Assembly (NCBI GenBank): GCA_031216445.1
Contig: CM062200.1
Span: 21,435,501-21,499,500 of the forward strand
Direction of reading: 5' to 3'
Source: Lateolabrax maculatus
Lineage: Eukaryota > Chordata > Actinopteri > Acropomatiformes > Lateolabracidae
Length of the DNA: 64,000 nt
Positions 13,675 to 22,705 of the stretch are shown piece after piece. Numbering within the stretch: position 1 is the stretch's first letter; every line of letters begins with the position of its first letter. The notes beneath the pieces are model-generated. The model had not been told where the DNA came from. It searched no databases and saw only the letters and a program-made list of their open reading frames with translations. Both the position numbers and the translations under genes were made by a program.

Positions 13675-15016
13675 ACCAGTAAAGAGCCATCAGCTGTCAG
13701 ATAGCACTTTGTAAATTATGCAGCAGTTAATGTTCTCCTGTTATCAGAGAAAGTTTTATGCTTTCATGCAACTGAGCTGGCTTGTTTATGATCTCAAAAA
13801 AAAAAAAAATTCTATTAAAGTGTACCATGTTATGCTAGTATGCTAATGGTGGAAATAGCGCAACCTTGTGTTGCAAAGAGTTGTTAGATAATGTTGTCAG
13901 AAAGGAACCTAGCAAGGTTGACCTGTTTACATTTGTGTTTTGGGAAAACTTTTAATTATAGTAGTTATAATGTAGTACAAATACAAAACCCAAGGAGTGA
14001 TGTTTTTCTGTGTTGGTTTAAACCTTGGACTGATGCTCGCTTTGGGACACAAAAGCATTTGTTGTACTTTCAGTTTTGATCAGAAATGCAATGATTTTGC
14101 ATGCACTGAAGTCCTGTAATTATCAGGTGTTTACCTGTTTAATATTGTGAGACTGTTACATGCATAGAATTAGCTCACAAAAATGTGGTTTTATTTTTGC
14201 CATGTCCATGTCATGTTCTACAGTCAAATCAAACCACAAGTTTGTTGTTTAGCTGCTGTTTTGTACTTGAATGTACAAGAAAGTGATACTTGGGAACAGA
14301 ACACTTGAGGCTGAATAATAGATTTAATGCATATTGTTATTACAATAGCCTAACAGACATAGATCACACTATGAGCAATTTTACAACTAGCTTTAAAATA
14401 CATTAAATATGACAAGAGGATAGAGAACAGTAATTTTATTGTTTATTGTAAGGTTATTACATGAGTGATAAAACACACATTTTATATTGGAGAATTGGAA
14501 TCAAAAGTAACAATATCGAACATTTATTGTTCAGTCTAGATCTGTCAGTGATGCAATTATTTTTTTAATAAATGTTGTAATGCAGCTGAACAAACCCAGT
14601 GAGTGTTCTTTTAAAGTATATGTTTGTGGTGTTTTTCCCTTTATTAGGTAATAACAGCTAAAATAGATAAGAAATGGGAGAAGGACAAGGACCCATTCAA
14701 GGAAATTGGTTTGTTTAATTTAACTGAACTGAAAAAAAATGAGTGAGTAGTAAGTAGTAGGTATCATAATTCTAAGTGGGGTTAAATTTGTATCAAGCAG
14801 TCCACACAAAATGAAAAAATTAAGTTAACACTAAGCATGGCTATTAAGTTACATGAACTTTTTTTTTTTTTTTTTTAGTTGTACTACTTGATTTGGTACT
14901 GCACACTTAAAATAAACAAGCTTTTCTAACTCACTATTCTTAAGATTACTTTGCTTAATTTGCAACGAGTTTGCATACTTTTTTTAAGTAAGGTCAACTA
15001 ATTAGATTTTACAGTG
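13675..15016 (+). other. 3' non-coding part and right terminus of CACTG element, copy 2
   Basis: AT-rich, with no gene seen. One of two TGAACTGAAA units near 14725 is missing in this copy. It ends TTTACAGTG (15008-15016), then AGTA. Confidence 0.6.
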
Positions 15017-15869
15017 AGTATACGTACACACGTCTCCCGCAGAGCTATGTTGAAAGTCCCTCAATATTCAGTCGAGTATTGGCTAATGACCTGCAACACC
15101 TAGACGTGTCCAGTACAGTACTACAATATGTAGATGATCTCTTGATATGTAGCACCTCCAAAGCTCAATGTGCACAAGACTCAGTCTCAGCCCTGATGGC
15201 TTTAGAAAAGGGGCTCACAAGGTGAGTAAAAATAAATTACAGTTTTGCCAGACACAGGTTGAATACTTAGGTAGACAACTCTGTGGCACTAAATGAGCTA
15301 TAGCGCCCTCACAAATTGAGGCAGTATCGAAAGCTCCCAAACCACAAACGGTGAGACACATGTCGTCATTTCTGCCATCTCAGCTTTACTAGAAGCCATA
15401 CACCATCCAAAAGTGTTAGCCATCATTAAATGCGTAGCTCATCAAAAAACGAATTCCCTGATAGCTAAAGGCAACAACTTAGCAGATGAAGCCGCAAAAC
15501 GCATAGCTACACCCACCTGTATAGGACCACTGCTAGTAGCTGGAGATTGTGAACCACTAACAAACTTATATATATATATATATGAGCTATATATATGTGC
15601 TGCTATATAATAGCAGCACAACATCAGGCAAGTCCATATGCACATTCTGTATGGGCAAAAAGGGGGGCAAGTATAATCACTGAAGAAAGTCCATCACATG
15701 GGCTATGGCGAAGTGCACATGGACATATTGTCCTCCCAACATCTTTGGTACAGGTTGCTACACGTAGTGCGCATGGTCAGGACCATTGCACAAGTGGGGA
15801 GGTGTTGAGACGCCTTCAAGCAGTCTGGTGGTCACCATTTTTCCGACCTGCGTTTGTAGCTGAGACAAT
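15017..15869 (+). pseudogene. pol: ERV pol fragment, RT to integrase N-part, copy 2 (long unit)
   Basis: Layout as at 3330. A G is missing from the GGGGG run near 15210, which breaks the RT frame privately. RNase H is open from 15413 and integrase from 15595. Here the integrase frame runs on past the point where short units are cut, so the long unit keeps the older arrangement. Confidence 0.85.
15567..15583. repeat. AT microsatellite, copy 2 (short allele)
   Basis: About 17 bases of AT, as in copy 1. Confidence 0.9.
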
Positions 15870-16807
15870 AAAAAAAGCCCTAAAAATGCTAGGAATCAAA
15901 CAGAAGTTCAGATGTGTGTATCACCCACAGTCACAGAGAGTAGTGGAAAGGGCAAATGGCATGCTAAAAGCAAAACTTGCAAAAATTAGAGCAGACAGTC
16001 AGTATAAAATCAATTGGGTAGATGCATTGCCACTTGCTTTGATGGCTATACGAACACTAACTAACACTAACACTAAGCTAAGAGACTAGCACATCTAATA
16101 CCACACGAGGCACTTACAGGGAGACCGATGCCGGTTCCCTTTTGTAGAGGGCCGTATGCGAGCAATGTGAACGAGAACTAACATGCTACCTACGACACCT
16201 AACGCAAATACACAAAGCTGTGCTCCAACAGGTAAAAGCTGTGTCTGAGGACAGAGACGCTGACATTCCAGAGCAGCTAAGGAGAGTTGAACCTGGAGAC
16301 TGGGTCTACGTAAAGGTGTTCAAACGAAAGTGGGACCAACCAAGGTGAGAAGGACCCTTTAAGGTTATCCTAACTACCCCAACTGCGCTGAAAGTAGAGG
16401 GTAAGAAATGTTGGTTCCATTTAAACCATTGCTGCAGAGCGAGGGATCCAGGTGAGACAGCAAGGGCACAGCACGATCCAGAAAGGGACGGTGAAGCCTC
16501 CCAACTGGAAGATAGACAGCTTCAAGATCCAAGGACAAAGATGATCACAGAGACTGGCTGAGAGGAGGAGTACCAGTAAACAACGTAATCACACTCATGT
16601 ATATAAAGTCAGCTCAATACAATCAAACATTGACATTAGGACCAGAAGGCATAAAAATAGACACGCATGTGGTTCACAGACAATGCCTAAAAGAAGGGAC
16701 AGTGATGGTAGTGGTACAATGTTCACGAAATCAATGCACATAGATAAACCTACACCAAACCATGACAGCTGAAGAAGCAACCAAATTGACCCAAATTTAA
16801 GTAAAAT
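15870..16807 (+). pseudogene. pol: ERV integrase C-part and possible env start, copy 2
   Basis: The integrase frame continues to a TAG at 16087-16089. The segment holds the region around the last catalytic Glu (in ERANG), but an earlier internal in-frame deletion has removed the zinc-binding cysteines and the two catalytic Asp positions. Beyond the stop, the C-terminal integrase region is readable to about 16560, with a GDWVYVKVFKRKW-type SH3-like strand followed by in-frame stops. From about 16575 to 16797 a weakly open stretch (around LGPEGIKIDTHVV) may be the start of env. That part is uncertain. Confidence 0.75.
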
Positions 16808-16849
16808 GAGGTGTCTGAGCTGAGAGATGTCTCTCCCATGTGTGTCCAA

Positions 16850-17249
16850 TGTTTAGATACTTGTGTGGATCCAATGTTTAGATACTTGTGTGGGAAATGT
16901 TTAGATAAGCCTATGTCCAAGGTCTGGCTACTTTCATAGATGGGTGCCCCTTGGGGGTTGTTTTCCTAAAGTTCCAAAGAGATGAGATCAGTTTCAACCT
17001 GAACTATAGGTTCCACCTTCCCTTTCTGTAAAATAGCCATGTATGGTTATGAGGTTGGCTCTGAGCCTATCTTGTCACCACACATTAGCTATACCATGAG
17101 GCTTTAAAAGGTGTAGTTTGAGTGGAAAACGGGGGAGATTCACATTGGCTTCGGATCTTCTCACAGGCAATCCATGGTGCTTGTTTTGACGCTGTACTTT
17201 TTGTAATAAACCTTTTTATACAACTAAGTCGGTGTCAGCGGAGATTCCT
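16850..17249 (+). mobile_element. ERV long terminal repeat, long unit 1 (ends approximate)
   Basis: This non-coding stretch follows the pol/env remnants. It has a TTTAAAAGG TATA-like box near 17103, AATAAA at 17205-17210 and a short U5-like tail ending in CA. The 5' part carries a short tandem repeat around GTTTAGATACTTGTGTG. Neither exact LTR end nor a primer-binding site could be fixed. It occurs once per 11.34 kb period. Confidence 0.6.
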
Positions 17250-17269
17250 TCATCATCATCACATCATCG

Positions 17270-17905
17270 CTACAGAAGATACAACACAGCCAACCCCTCT
17301 CAGACAGCTAAGGTCGCAAAAGGAGGAAGCATTTAGGAGTGGAGACAGAAGCAGGTTCAAAGAGGCAAAGTACAGGTTTAGCAAGGAGGTGAGGGGAGCT
17401 AAACGACTGTATTCTGAGAAACTCCAACACCAGTTCTCAGCCAAGGACTCTGCTTCTGTCTGGAAGGGGCTCAGAGAGCTCACCCATTACAAACCCAGAG
17501 CCCCCCACTCTGCTAACGACTTGCGCCTGTCCAACAATCTGAACAAGTTCTACTGTCGTTTCGAAAGACAATGGGACAGTCCAGACACAATCCCCTGGGA
17601 CTCCATCCACCAGCCCCAGGCCACCAGCTTCACCTCTCCCACCACTGCAGGGGCCTGGGCCTCTCCACAACTTCAAACCTCAGAGGCCCCCTTCCCGTCC
17701 ACAGTGACACCTCTCTCAATCCTGGAGAGGGATGTTAACAGACAATACAAGAGACAGAACCTCCACAAAGCAGCCGGGCCAGACTCTGTCTCTCCATCCA
17801 CCCTGAAGCACTGTGCTGACCAGCTGTCTCTGGTGTTCACAGATATCTTTAACACTTCACTGGAGATATCCCACATACCAGTCTGCTTCAAATGTTCCAG
17901 CAAGA
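17270..17905 (+). pseudogene. LINE ORF2 fragment (linker and start of reverse transcriptase)
   Basis: The translation shows the region between endonuclease and RT of a teleost LINE and the start of RT, with the KAAGPDSVSPSTLKHCADQL segment and the following VFTDIFNTSL segment. Endonuclease and the catalytic RT palm are absent, so it is a dead fragment. It lies where ERV leader and gag should be, between the LTR and pol. The open frame (17122-17922) starts by chance inside the LTR and is not a separate gene. The clade (L2, Rex or jockey-like) is not settled. Confidence 0.8.
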
Positions 17906-17919
17906 GATACTGTAAGACT

Positions 17920-18958
17920 TAGAGCACACTGGCAGACGAAGAGAAAAACAAAAGACACTCACATATGTGCAGCCTGCAGTATACTGGATCCAATGGCCAG
18001 CTGACTCAGAACTTGCACACCAATGGAGTGTGTGAAAAGCCTGGATACAGAAAGAACTGCCCACAGCACAAGAACCACGACTGCCGCTGCACTGCACTCT
18101 GATGTATGATGAGACTCAGCAACATACTGACTACAAAGAATGCTGGACAGAGTTGATTACAGGCAAAATATTATCTGTAATATGTCAAGACCTGTATGTT
18201 GGACCACAAGGACCAGTAGCAGCAGTTACTCTACCACCAGAACTACGTCCCTGGTTTCAAGTCACCAGCTCCGTCCCACATGTTACACTCCTGATAGCTA
18301 ATGGACATGAATCACGTGACCTAGGACCGATGGTGAAGGCAGCACTACAAGTGACTGTATGGAAACCAACTCAGAACACGCATGTGCAGTCATCCTCCGA
18401 TGGACAATATGTGAAAATATTTCTGCGAGCATATGACAAAGGAACAAGAGCCCAAGTGCTACTAAGTCAGAGATTCCCTACTCAACTGCCACTCTCAGAA
18501 GAACATAGTGTGCTACTACATCAGATACCACATGAGTTATGGTCACATCATAAAACAGATGTAGGGCTAGTTAGGTCAGCACAGCCAGTTCACATCAAAA
18601 CAAAAGAGGGCATTGTGTTGCCATACCAAAAACAATATCCCTTAAACCACACCAAATAGCAGGTATAAGACCCACCATCAAGGGCTTGGTAGCAGCAGGT
18701 GTGTTAAAACCAACAAAAAGTCTGTGTAATACACCAACTTGTCCAATAAAACAAAATAAACTCTAGTGACTATCGATTGGTGCATGATTTGTGCGCCATT
18801 AATTCCACTGTAGATGCAGAAGTACCTGTGGTTCCAGACCCACATACTTTGCTTTCTAATATCCCACATGACGCCTGTTGGTACACAGCATTTGTTAGTG
18901 TGCCATTACACCCAGATTCACAGTATCTGTTTGCTTTTACATATCAAGGACAGCAGTA
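17920..18958 (+). pseudogene. pol: ERV pol N-part: region before RT, RT fingers and early palm (long unit 1)
   Basis: Readable pieces run from about 17920, with the longest open frame at 18102-18659 and another at 18777-18989. They cover the stretch upstream of RT, the RT start (near the LWSHHKTDVGL segment) and the early palm ending at QGQQYT. No protease Asp motif was found. One A is missing near 18642 relative to the second copy, which shifts the frame. The palm segment that should hold the first catalytic Asp looks shortened. RT then breaks off exactly at the start of the CACTG element and resumes about 7.4 kb later at 26348. Confidence 0.8.
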
Positions 18959-19130
18959 CACTGTAAATGCAAACATAGTATTTAATTAAAAATAGTAAAT
19001 TGACTTAAATCAGTTTTTATCAAATTGCTATTAACGCTTACTTTTAGTAAGTTACTTGTAATTTGTGGTTGAAAAATCTCACCAGCTCAGTCTACTTGAA
19101 CTGGATTAATTTAGAAAAAGTATGTTTTCG
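18959..19130 (+). repeat. Left terminus of CACTG element, long unit 1
   Basis: Starts CACTGTAAA. The AT-rich stretch has GACTTAA-type blocks loosely like those at the right end in inverse orientation. No coding content is seen. Confidence 0.6.
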
Positions 19131-19465
19131 ATAATTGTGCTTTTACAAGTACATTTACTCAATACTGCACTTAAGTACAAAGTACTTTAAGTACTTTACT
19201 TTTTTTTTCATATTACTGTCTACTTTTACTCCACTACATTTCAGAGGGAAATATTGTACTTTTTACATCACTGCATATGTAATAATACATACGCAATATA
19301 TAATAATAATCAGTAGTATGCTACTTTTAATTTTAATATTTTAAGTATTTCTTTTTGTGGTTATATGTTTTTTACTTAATTGAAATTTTCACTGCAGGAG
19401 CTGTATTGTAAAAGAGTAGTTTCACGGAGTGGTATTAGTACTTTTGCTTCGATTTGAAAACTTCG
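19130..19465. repeat. Teleost interspersed repeat (TACTTTTACTCCACTACATT type)
   Basis: The stretch contains TTTACTCCACTACATTTCAG and, further on, GTGGTATTAGTACTTTTGCT. Both are hallmarks of a very common non-autonomous fish repeat rich in ACTTTTACT and AAGTA motifs. It sits just inside the left end of the CACTG element. The superfamily is not assigned. Confidence 0.65.
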
Positions 19466-19479
19466 CCGGCTTTTTTTTT

Positions 19480-19635
19480 TTTTTTCCCGACCTGTGGGCA
19501 TGCGCAACTCCGTCCTCTCTACGCCTGACGGTATGTCAACAACACACCCGCAACGGACGAGGAGCTGGACCTAATCCCTGCAACAGCACTCGTTAAGGTT
19601 ATTTTCAGCATTCTTGTGCTTGGCACACTCATTTG
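19480..19635 (+). promoter_or_regulatory. GC-rich promoter and first leader exon (non-coding), long unit 1
   Basis: After a T run the sequence turns GC-rich, with an NRF1-like GCATGCGCA near 19499, and ends at a clean donor (exon end 19635, intron GTGAGTAATA). It has no long frame, so it would be a 5' leader exon feeding the leader exon at 21200 and the finger exon at 21471. The transcription start is unknown. Short units lack this region. Confidence 0.45.
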
Positions 19636-20155
19636 GTGAGTAATATTTTACCCTTGTTTAGACCGTTTTCTTTCTGTAAGTAAGCGCCATATTTTTCGTG
19701 CTTGCTAGTAATGATGTGTGTTGTAATGTCAGCTAACGCTGCCCCAGAGCTATATAGCTCTGAGCTAGCTGAACTATATTATGGACATAACGTGTTTTAC
19801 TTTTGTCACGTTAAAGTTGAGGAGAAACTTTAGTGTAGCGGTCGCGGGCGTGCTCGTCACGTGCACGCGCACACCCGCTGTCGGAGTTGATTTTTTTTTC
19901 TGAGGCCAGTCATCTATGAGTACTCACTCACGATGAGAGACTGATCCCGGCGGTTTGTGAGTTTCCATGAGCAGGAGGGCATTCACATGGCAGAACATCA
20001 GAACAAGTCTGGATGTATCATTTTATTTTACGCTCGGCTATTAAGTTAGGACTATGCTAACTTAATGTTATTTTATTTAACCCTCCTCACTTAACACTAG
20101 TCATATTTGTAGCTGTGTCGTTTCCATGGTTACCACGTTTAGCGCGCCCAATGAG

Positions 20156-20283
20156 CCGGTCACCCGCTCCACTCAGTGTGATCATTCTGCAGGATCAATG
20201 AACTGTCAGCGTGTTTAATCAATCATAACTCTGAATACTAAACTGATTTTCACGGGATTGTTTAATGCAAACGTCACACATGT
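20156..20283. repeat. Left arm of 128-bp inverted repeat, long unit 1
   Basis: The arm is the imperfect reverse complement of 20674-20801. Both arms are 128 bp. The longest shared block is around ATAACTCTGAATACTAAACT and TTTTCACGGGAT. The outer ends are CCGGTCACCC and GGGTGACCGG. The 390-bp loop is AT-rich. No target duplication was found outside the arms. Confidence 0.85.
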
Positions 20284-20673
20284 ATATATAATATATATAT
20301 ATATATATTATATATACAGATATATAGGGAGAGAGAGATAGATAGATAGATATAGATTTTCATTTTTTTTGATATATATGTAGATATACATATTCATTTT
20401 TTCTGAGATCTAACTTCTGTCTATTGTGTTTTATCTTATATTGATGTATAATGTTGTATTGTTTCTTCATTTTTCAACTTATTAAAATAGCTGAGTAGTA
20501 CACAATCTGCTTCTGCTTCTCTATCATATATTAGTGTTTTTATATATATGTGTGTGTGTGTGTGTATTATATTATATCATACATAGCATATATCACATAC
20601 CAGAATATTCTATTACCGTTATGCCTATTATGTATATTAAAATACGCCGAATCATGTGTCCGGTATCATGCCT
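20284..20673. other. AT-rich loop between inverted-repeat arms
   Basis: Holds a TATA dinucleotide run, a GATA run near 20336-20355 and a GT run near 20549-20565. No gene is seen. The AT run differs by 4 bp between the two long units. Confidence 0.7.
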
Positions 20674-20801
20674 ACATGTATGACGTTTGCAGAAAAAAAT
20701 CCCGTGAAAATCAGTTTAGTATTCAGAGTTATGATTAATTAAATGCATTGACACTTCATTGTACCTGCAGACAGATTACACTGAGTGGAGCGGGTGACCG
20801 G
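20674..20801. repeat. Right arm of 128-bp inverted repeat, long unit 1
   Basis: Pairs with 20156-20283. Its outer end abuts the YY1-like site, so the repeat may form part of, or have delivered, a promoter. Confidence 0.85.
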
Positions 20802-20802
20802 T

Positions 20803-20900
20803 CCAAGATGGCGGCCCCACGTCTCGTCAGCGCCAATAGGCAGTAGCGGTCGATGCGGCGTCTACTCTTTATATGTCTATGCCGCACACTGTTTACTTGC
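20803..20900 (+). promoter_or_regulatory. YY1 / CCAAT / TATA-like cluster, long unit 1
   Basis: CCAAGATGGCGGCC (20803-20816) matches the YY1 consensus. CCAAT is at 20833-20837 and a TTTATAT box near 20867. The order and spacing suit a second promoter inside the intron. The adjacent 20900-21190 stretch shows no gene. This is absent from short units. Confidence 0.5.
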
Positions 20901-21199
20901 GCAGTGCTTGTCTGATCACACGAGGAGTGCAGTGAGAGCCCGCAGATCAGATTTGGGACAGACAAAAGGGTCTCCCTGTCTGTCTTTTTATCATAGCCTG
21001 TTACCATTGCTGGCATACTCAGTGGCCTAAGTTATTCTTTAAGGTTATGTTGTCTAGAATATGTACATTACAATACTGTCTTTGTGGGTAATAGGCCTAT
21101 GTTACAGTTTTCACTTGTACTGGAAACAAGATGTTTATGAGTTGTGGTGAGCTTTGGTTGTGTTAAATTGTTGTATTCTTCTTAACTGTCCCCTTCCAG

Positions 21200-21246
21200 G
21201 CTCAGGCAGATGGTGATCAATCCACAGTTCCCTTGATACCACATAA
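21200..21246 (+). other. Second leader exon (non-coding), long unit 1
   Basis: A 47-bp stretch bounded by a good acceptor (CCCCTTCCAG) and donor (GTGAGTCATT). It has no start codon that opens a long frame. It would join to the finger exon at 21471. Inferred from splice signals only. Confidence 0.45.
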
Positions 21247-21497
21247 GTGAGTCATTTACCATTTACCTTTTGTACTGCTGTGTTCATTTGGTAGCTGTTC
21301 TTGTCTTAAAGAAGTGAAATGATTAAAAGCTTGATAATTAGATAGATTTTTGCAAGGATTTAGTTTTTTTCTGTTGCTCTGGTATTTCAAGTCTGATACT
21401 GCATGTTAGTGTTTTTGTTTTTTGTTTCTATTTTGCCGGGCTTGATGCTAAAATGATCTTTTCTTTTCAGATTTTTCAAGAAGACAAAAAACTTCCT

Positions 21498-22229
21498 ATG
21501 CAGTGGTCGTGTAAGTACTGCACATTTTGTGCTGAAAAGAGGTGCTTCTTACTTAAGCATTACCGCTTAAAACACGGGTGCCACACTCGAATATCACCAC
21601 TACCGTGCCTTTATAAGGAGTGCCTGTGCACATTTAAATCTTTCAATGCACTCAAAGTCCACTTATCAACATGGCACACTCAAAAGGACCTGGGGAACGT
21701 GGGTGAAACTGCTTTCCATTGTCAGCTGTGTGACTTTGTGGAGCCTTGCACTGGAGCTGACTTTTTTACCCATTTACGAAGACATTTGAAGCTGAAGCAA
21801 AAGGTTTCCTGTCCATATCAAGGCTGTAGCTTTCAGAGCAATGTTTATTCAACCTTTAATGCACATAAAAGCAAAGAACATCAAGACCACAATAAGATGG
21901 CATTCAAACCTGAAATTGTGTCACATAATGTACTTGAGGTACCTCCACCTAATATAAATATTCAACCTGAGGATAGTGCCCCTGAAACTGATCAGGTTGA
22001 GTTTGAGGTTACTGAGCTCAATGAAGATGTGGGAGACTTGGAGAGTCAGTTGGAACATAATGTAGCTGCTGTTTTTCTGAAAATGTCATCGATTCTTAAC
22101 ATCTCTGAAAATGCCCTGCAAGAAGTTATAGAGCAGATCAACCAAATTTATGTGCTTTCACAGCCATTGTTACATACCTCGGTTGGAAAAATACTAAATC
22201 AACATTGTGGAGATGTTGAGGACTCTTAA
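21498..22229 (+). CDS. C2H2 four-finger protein, N-part of transposase-like gene (copy 3, open)
   Basis: A 243-residue frame. I place the start at the ATG at 21498, 27 bases after the acceptor AG (21469-21470), because the longer frame begins inside the intron. Four C2H2 fingers are visible at residues 5-26 (C-x2-C, H-x4-H), 37-60 (C-x4-C), 75-96 (C-x2-C, H-x3-H) and 105-128 (C-x4-C). An acidic linker (about 150-200) and a hydrophobic helix-rich tail follow. Such fingers suggest nucleic-acid binding. The frame ends in TAA at 22227-22229, but the same frame continues beyond as transposase-like sequence, so the stop may be a truncation of a longer ancestor. I know this arrangement from multi-copy teleost proteins. 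A tie to EnSpm/CACTA transposases is likely but unverified. Both leader exons are present upstream. Confidence 0.7.
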   Translation: MQWSCKYCTFCAEKRCFLLKHYRLKHGCHTRISPLPCLYKECLCTFKSFNALKVHLSTWHTQKDLGNVGETAFHCQLCDFVEPCTGADFFTHLRRHLKLKQKVSCPYQGCSFQSNVYSTFNAHKSKEHQDHNKMAFKPEIVSHNVLEVPPPNINIQPEDSAPETDQVEFEVTELNEDVGDLESQLEHNVAAVFLKMSSILNISENALQEVIEQINQIYVLSQPLLHTSVGKILNQHCGDVEDS

Positions 22230-22705
22230 GTGAGTGAGATAGCTAAAGTATTTACTGAGAATAATGTATTCCTGAAATTCACTTCTACTAGGGGGTCATT
22301 GTCAACCACTAGCAAGCGAACATCATACATTTGAAAAGAATTCTCAGTGGTGACGCCTATTGAGTTTGTCCTAAAAAATGACAGGCAGACAGTTGTGTAT
22401 ATCCCCATACTAAAAATGCTGCAGACATTACTAAACAATGGAGAAATTTTAGATAAGGCCATGTCATCTGAGACAAATTTGTCACAAGGATACAGATCTC
22501 ACAGGGATGGTTACCGGTTTAAAGACAATTCTCTCTTGACAGAGGAAGAATTCAGGATTGCTCTTTTCTTGTACATAGATGATTTTGAGGTGGCTAAGCC
22601 CTTGGGAACCTCCAGAAAGAAACACAAGCTGCCATCTACTGGGTACTTGGAAATCTACACCCTAAATATCGCTCCTCTCTTCATTCCATTCAGCTTGCTC
22701 TACTC
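22230..22705 (+). pseudogene. Transposase-like region downstream of the fingers, copy 3
   Basis: It is in the same frame as the finger ORF after its TAA, and continues through a second in-frame stop (TGA at 22332-22334) into a 95-residue stretch with GYRFKDNSLLTEEEFRIALF, LYIDDFEVA and PLGTSRKKHK. After RKKHK (near 22627) a one-base shift moves the continuing similarity (IYWVLGN, KYRSSLHSIQLALL) to another frame. I recognise this as the middle of the multi-copy teleost transposase-like family. The catalytic rest is missing, because the frame then runs straight into SAMD3-like sequence at 22706. All copies share these lesions. Confidence 0.6.

Noticed and set aside
17122..17922. 266-codon frame as an independent gene
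   Set aside because: It is LTR read-through joined to a LINE fragment.
19744..19763. 18-22 bp palindrome around GAGCTATATAGCTC
   Set aside because: It is isolated and has no associated motif. It may be a chance hairpin and is kept only as a note in the leader exon entry.
20785..21030. 81-residue frame (and an antisense 86-residue frame) over the YY1 cluster
   Set aside because: The GC-rich promoter-like sequence lacks stops by chance, and no family resemblance is seen.
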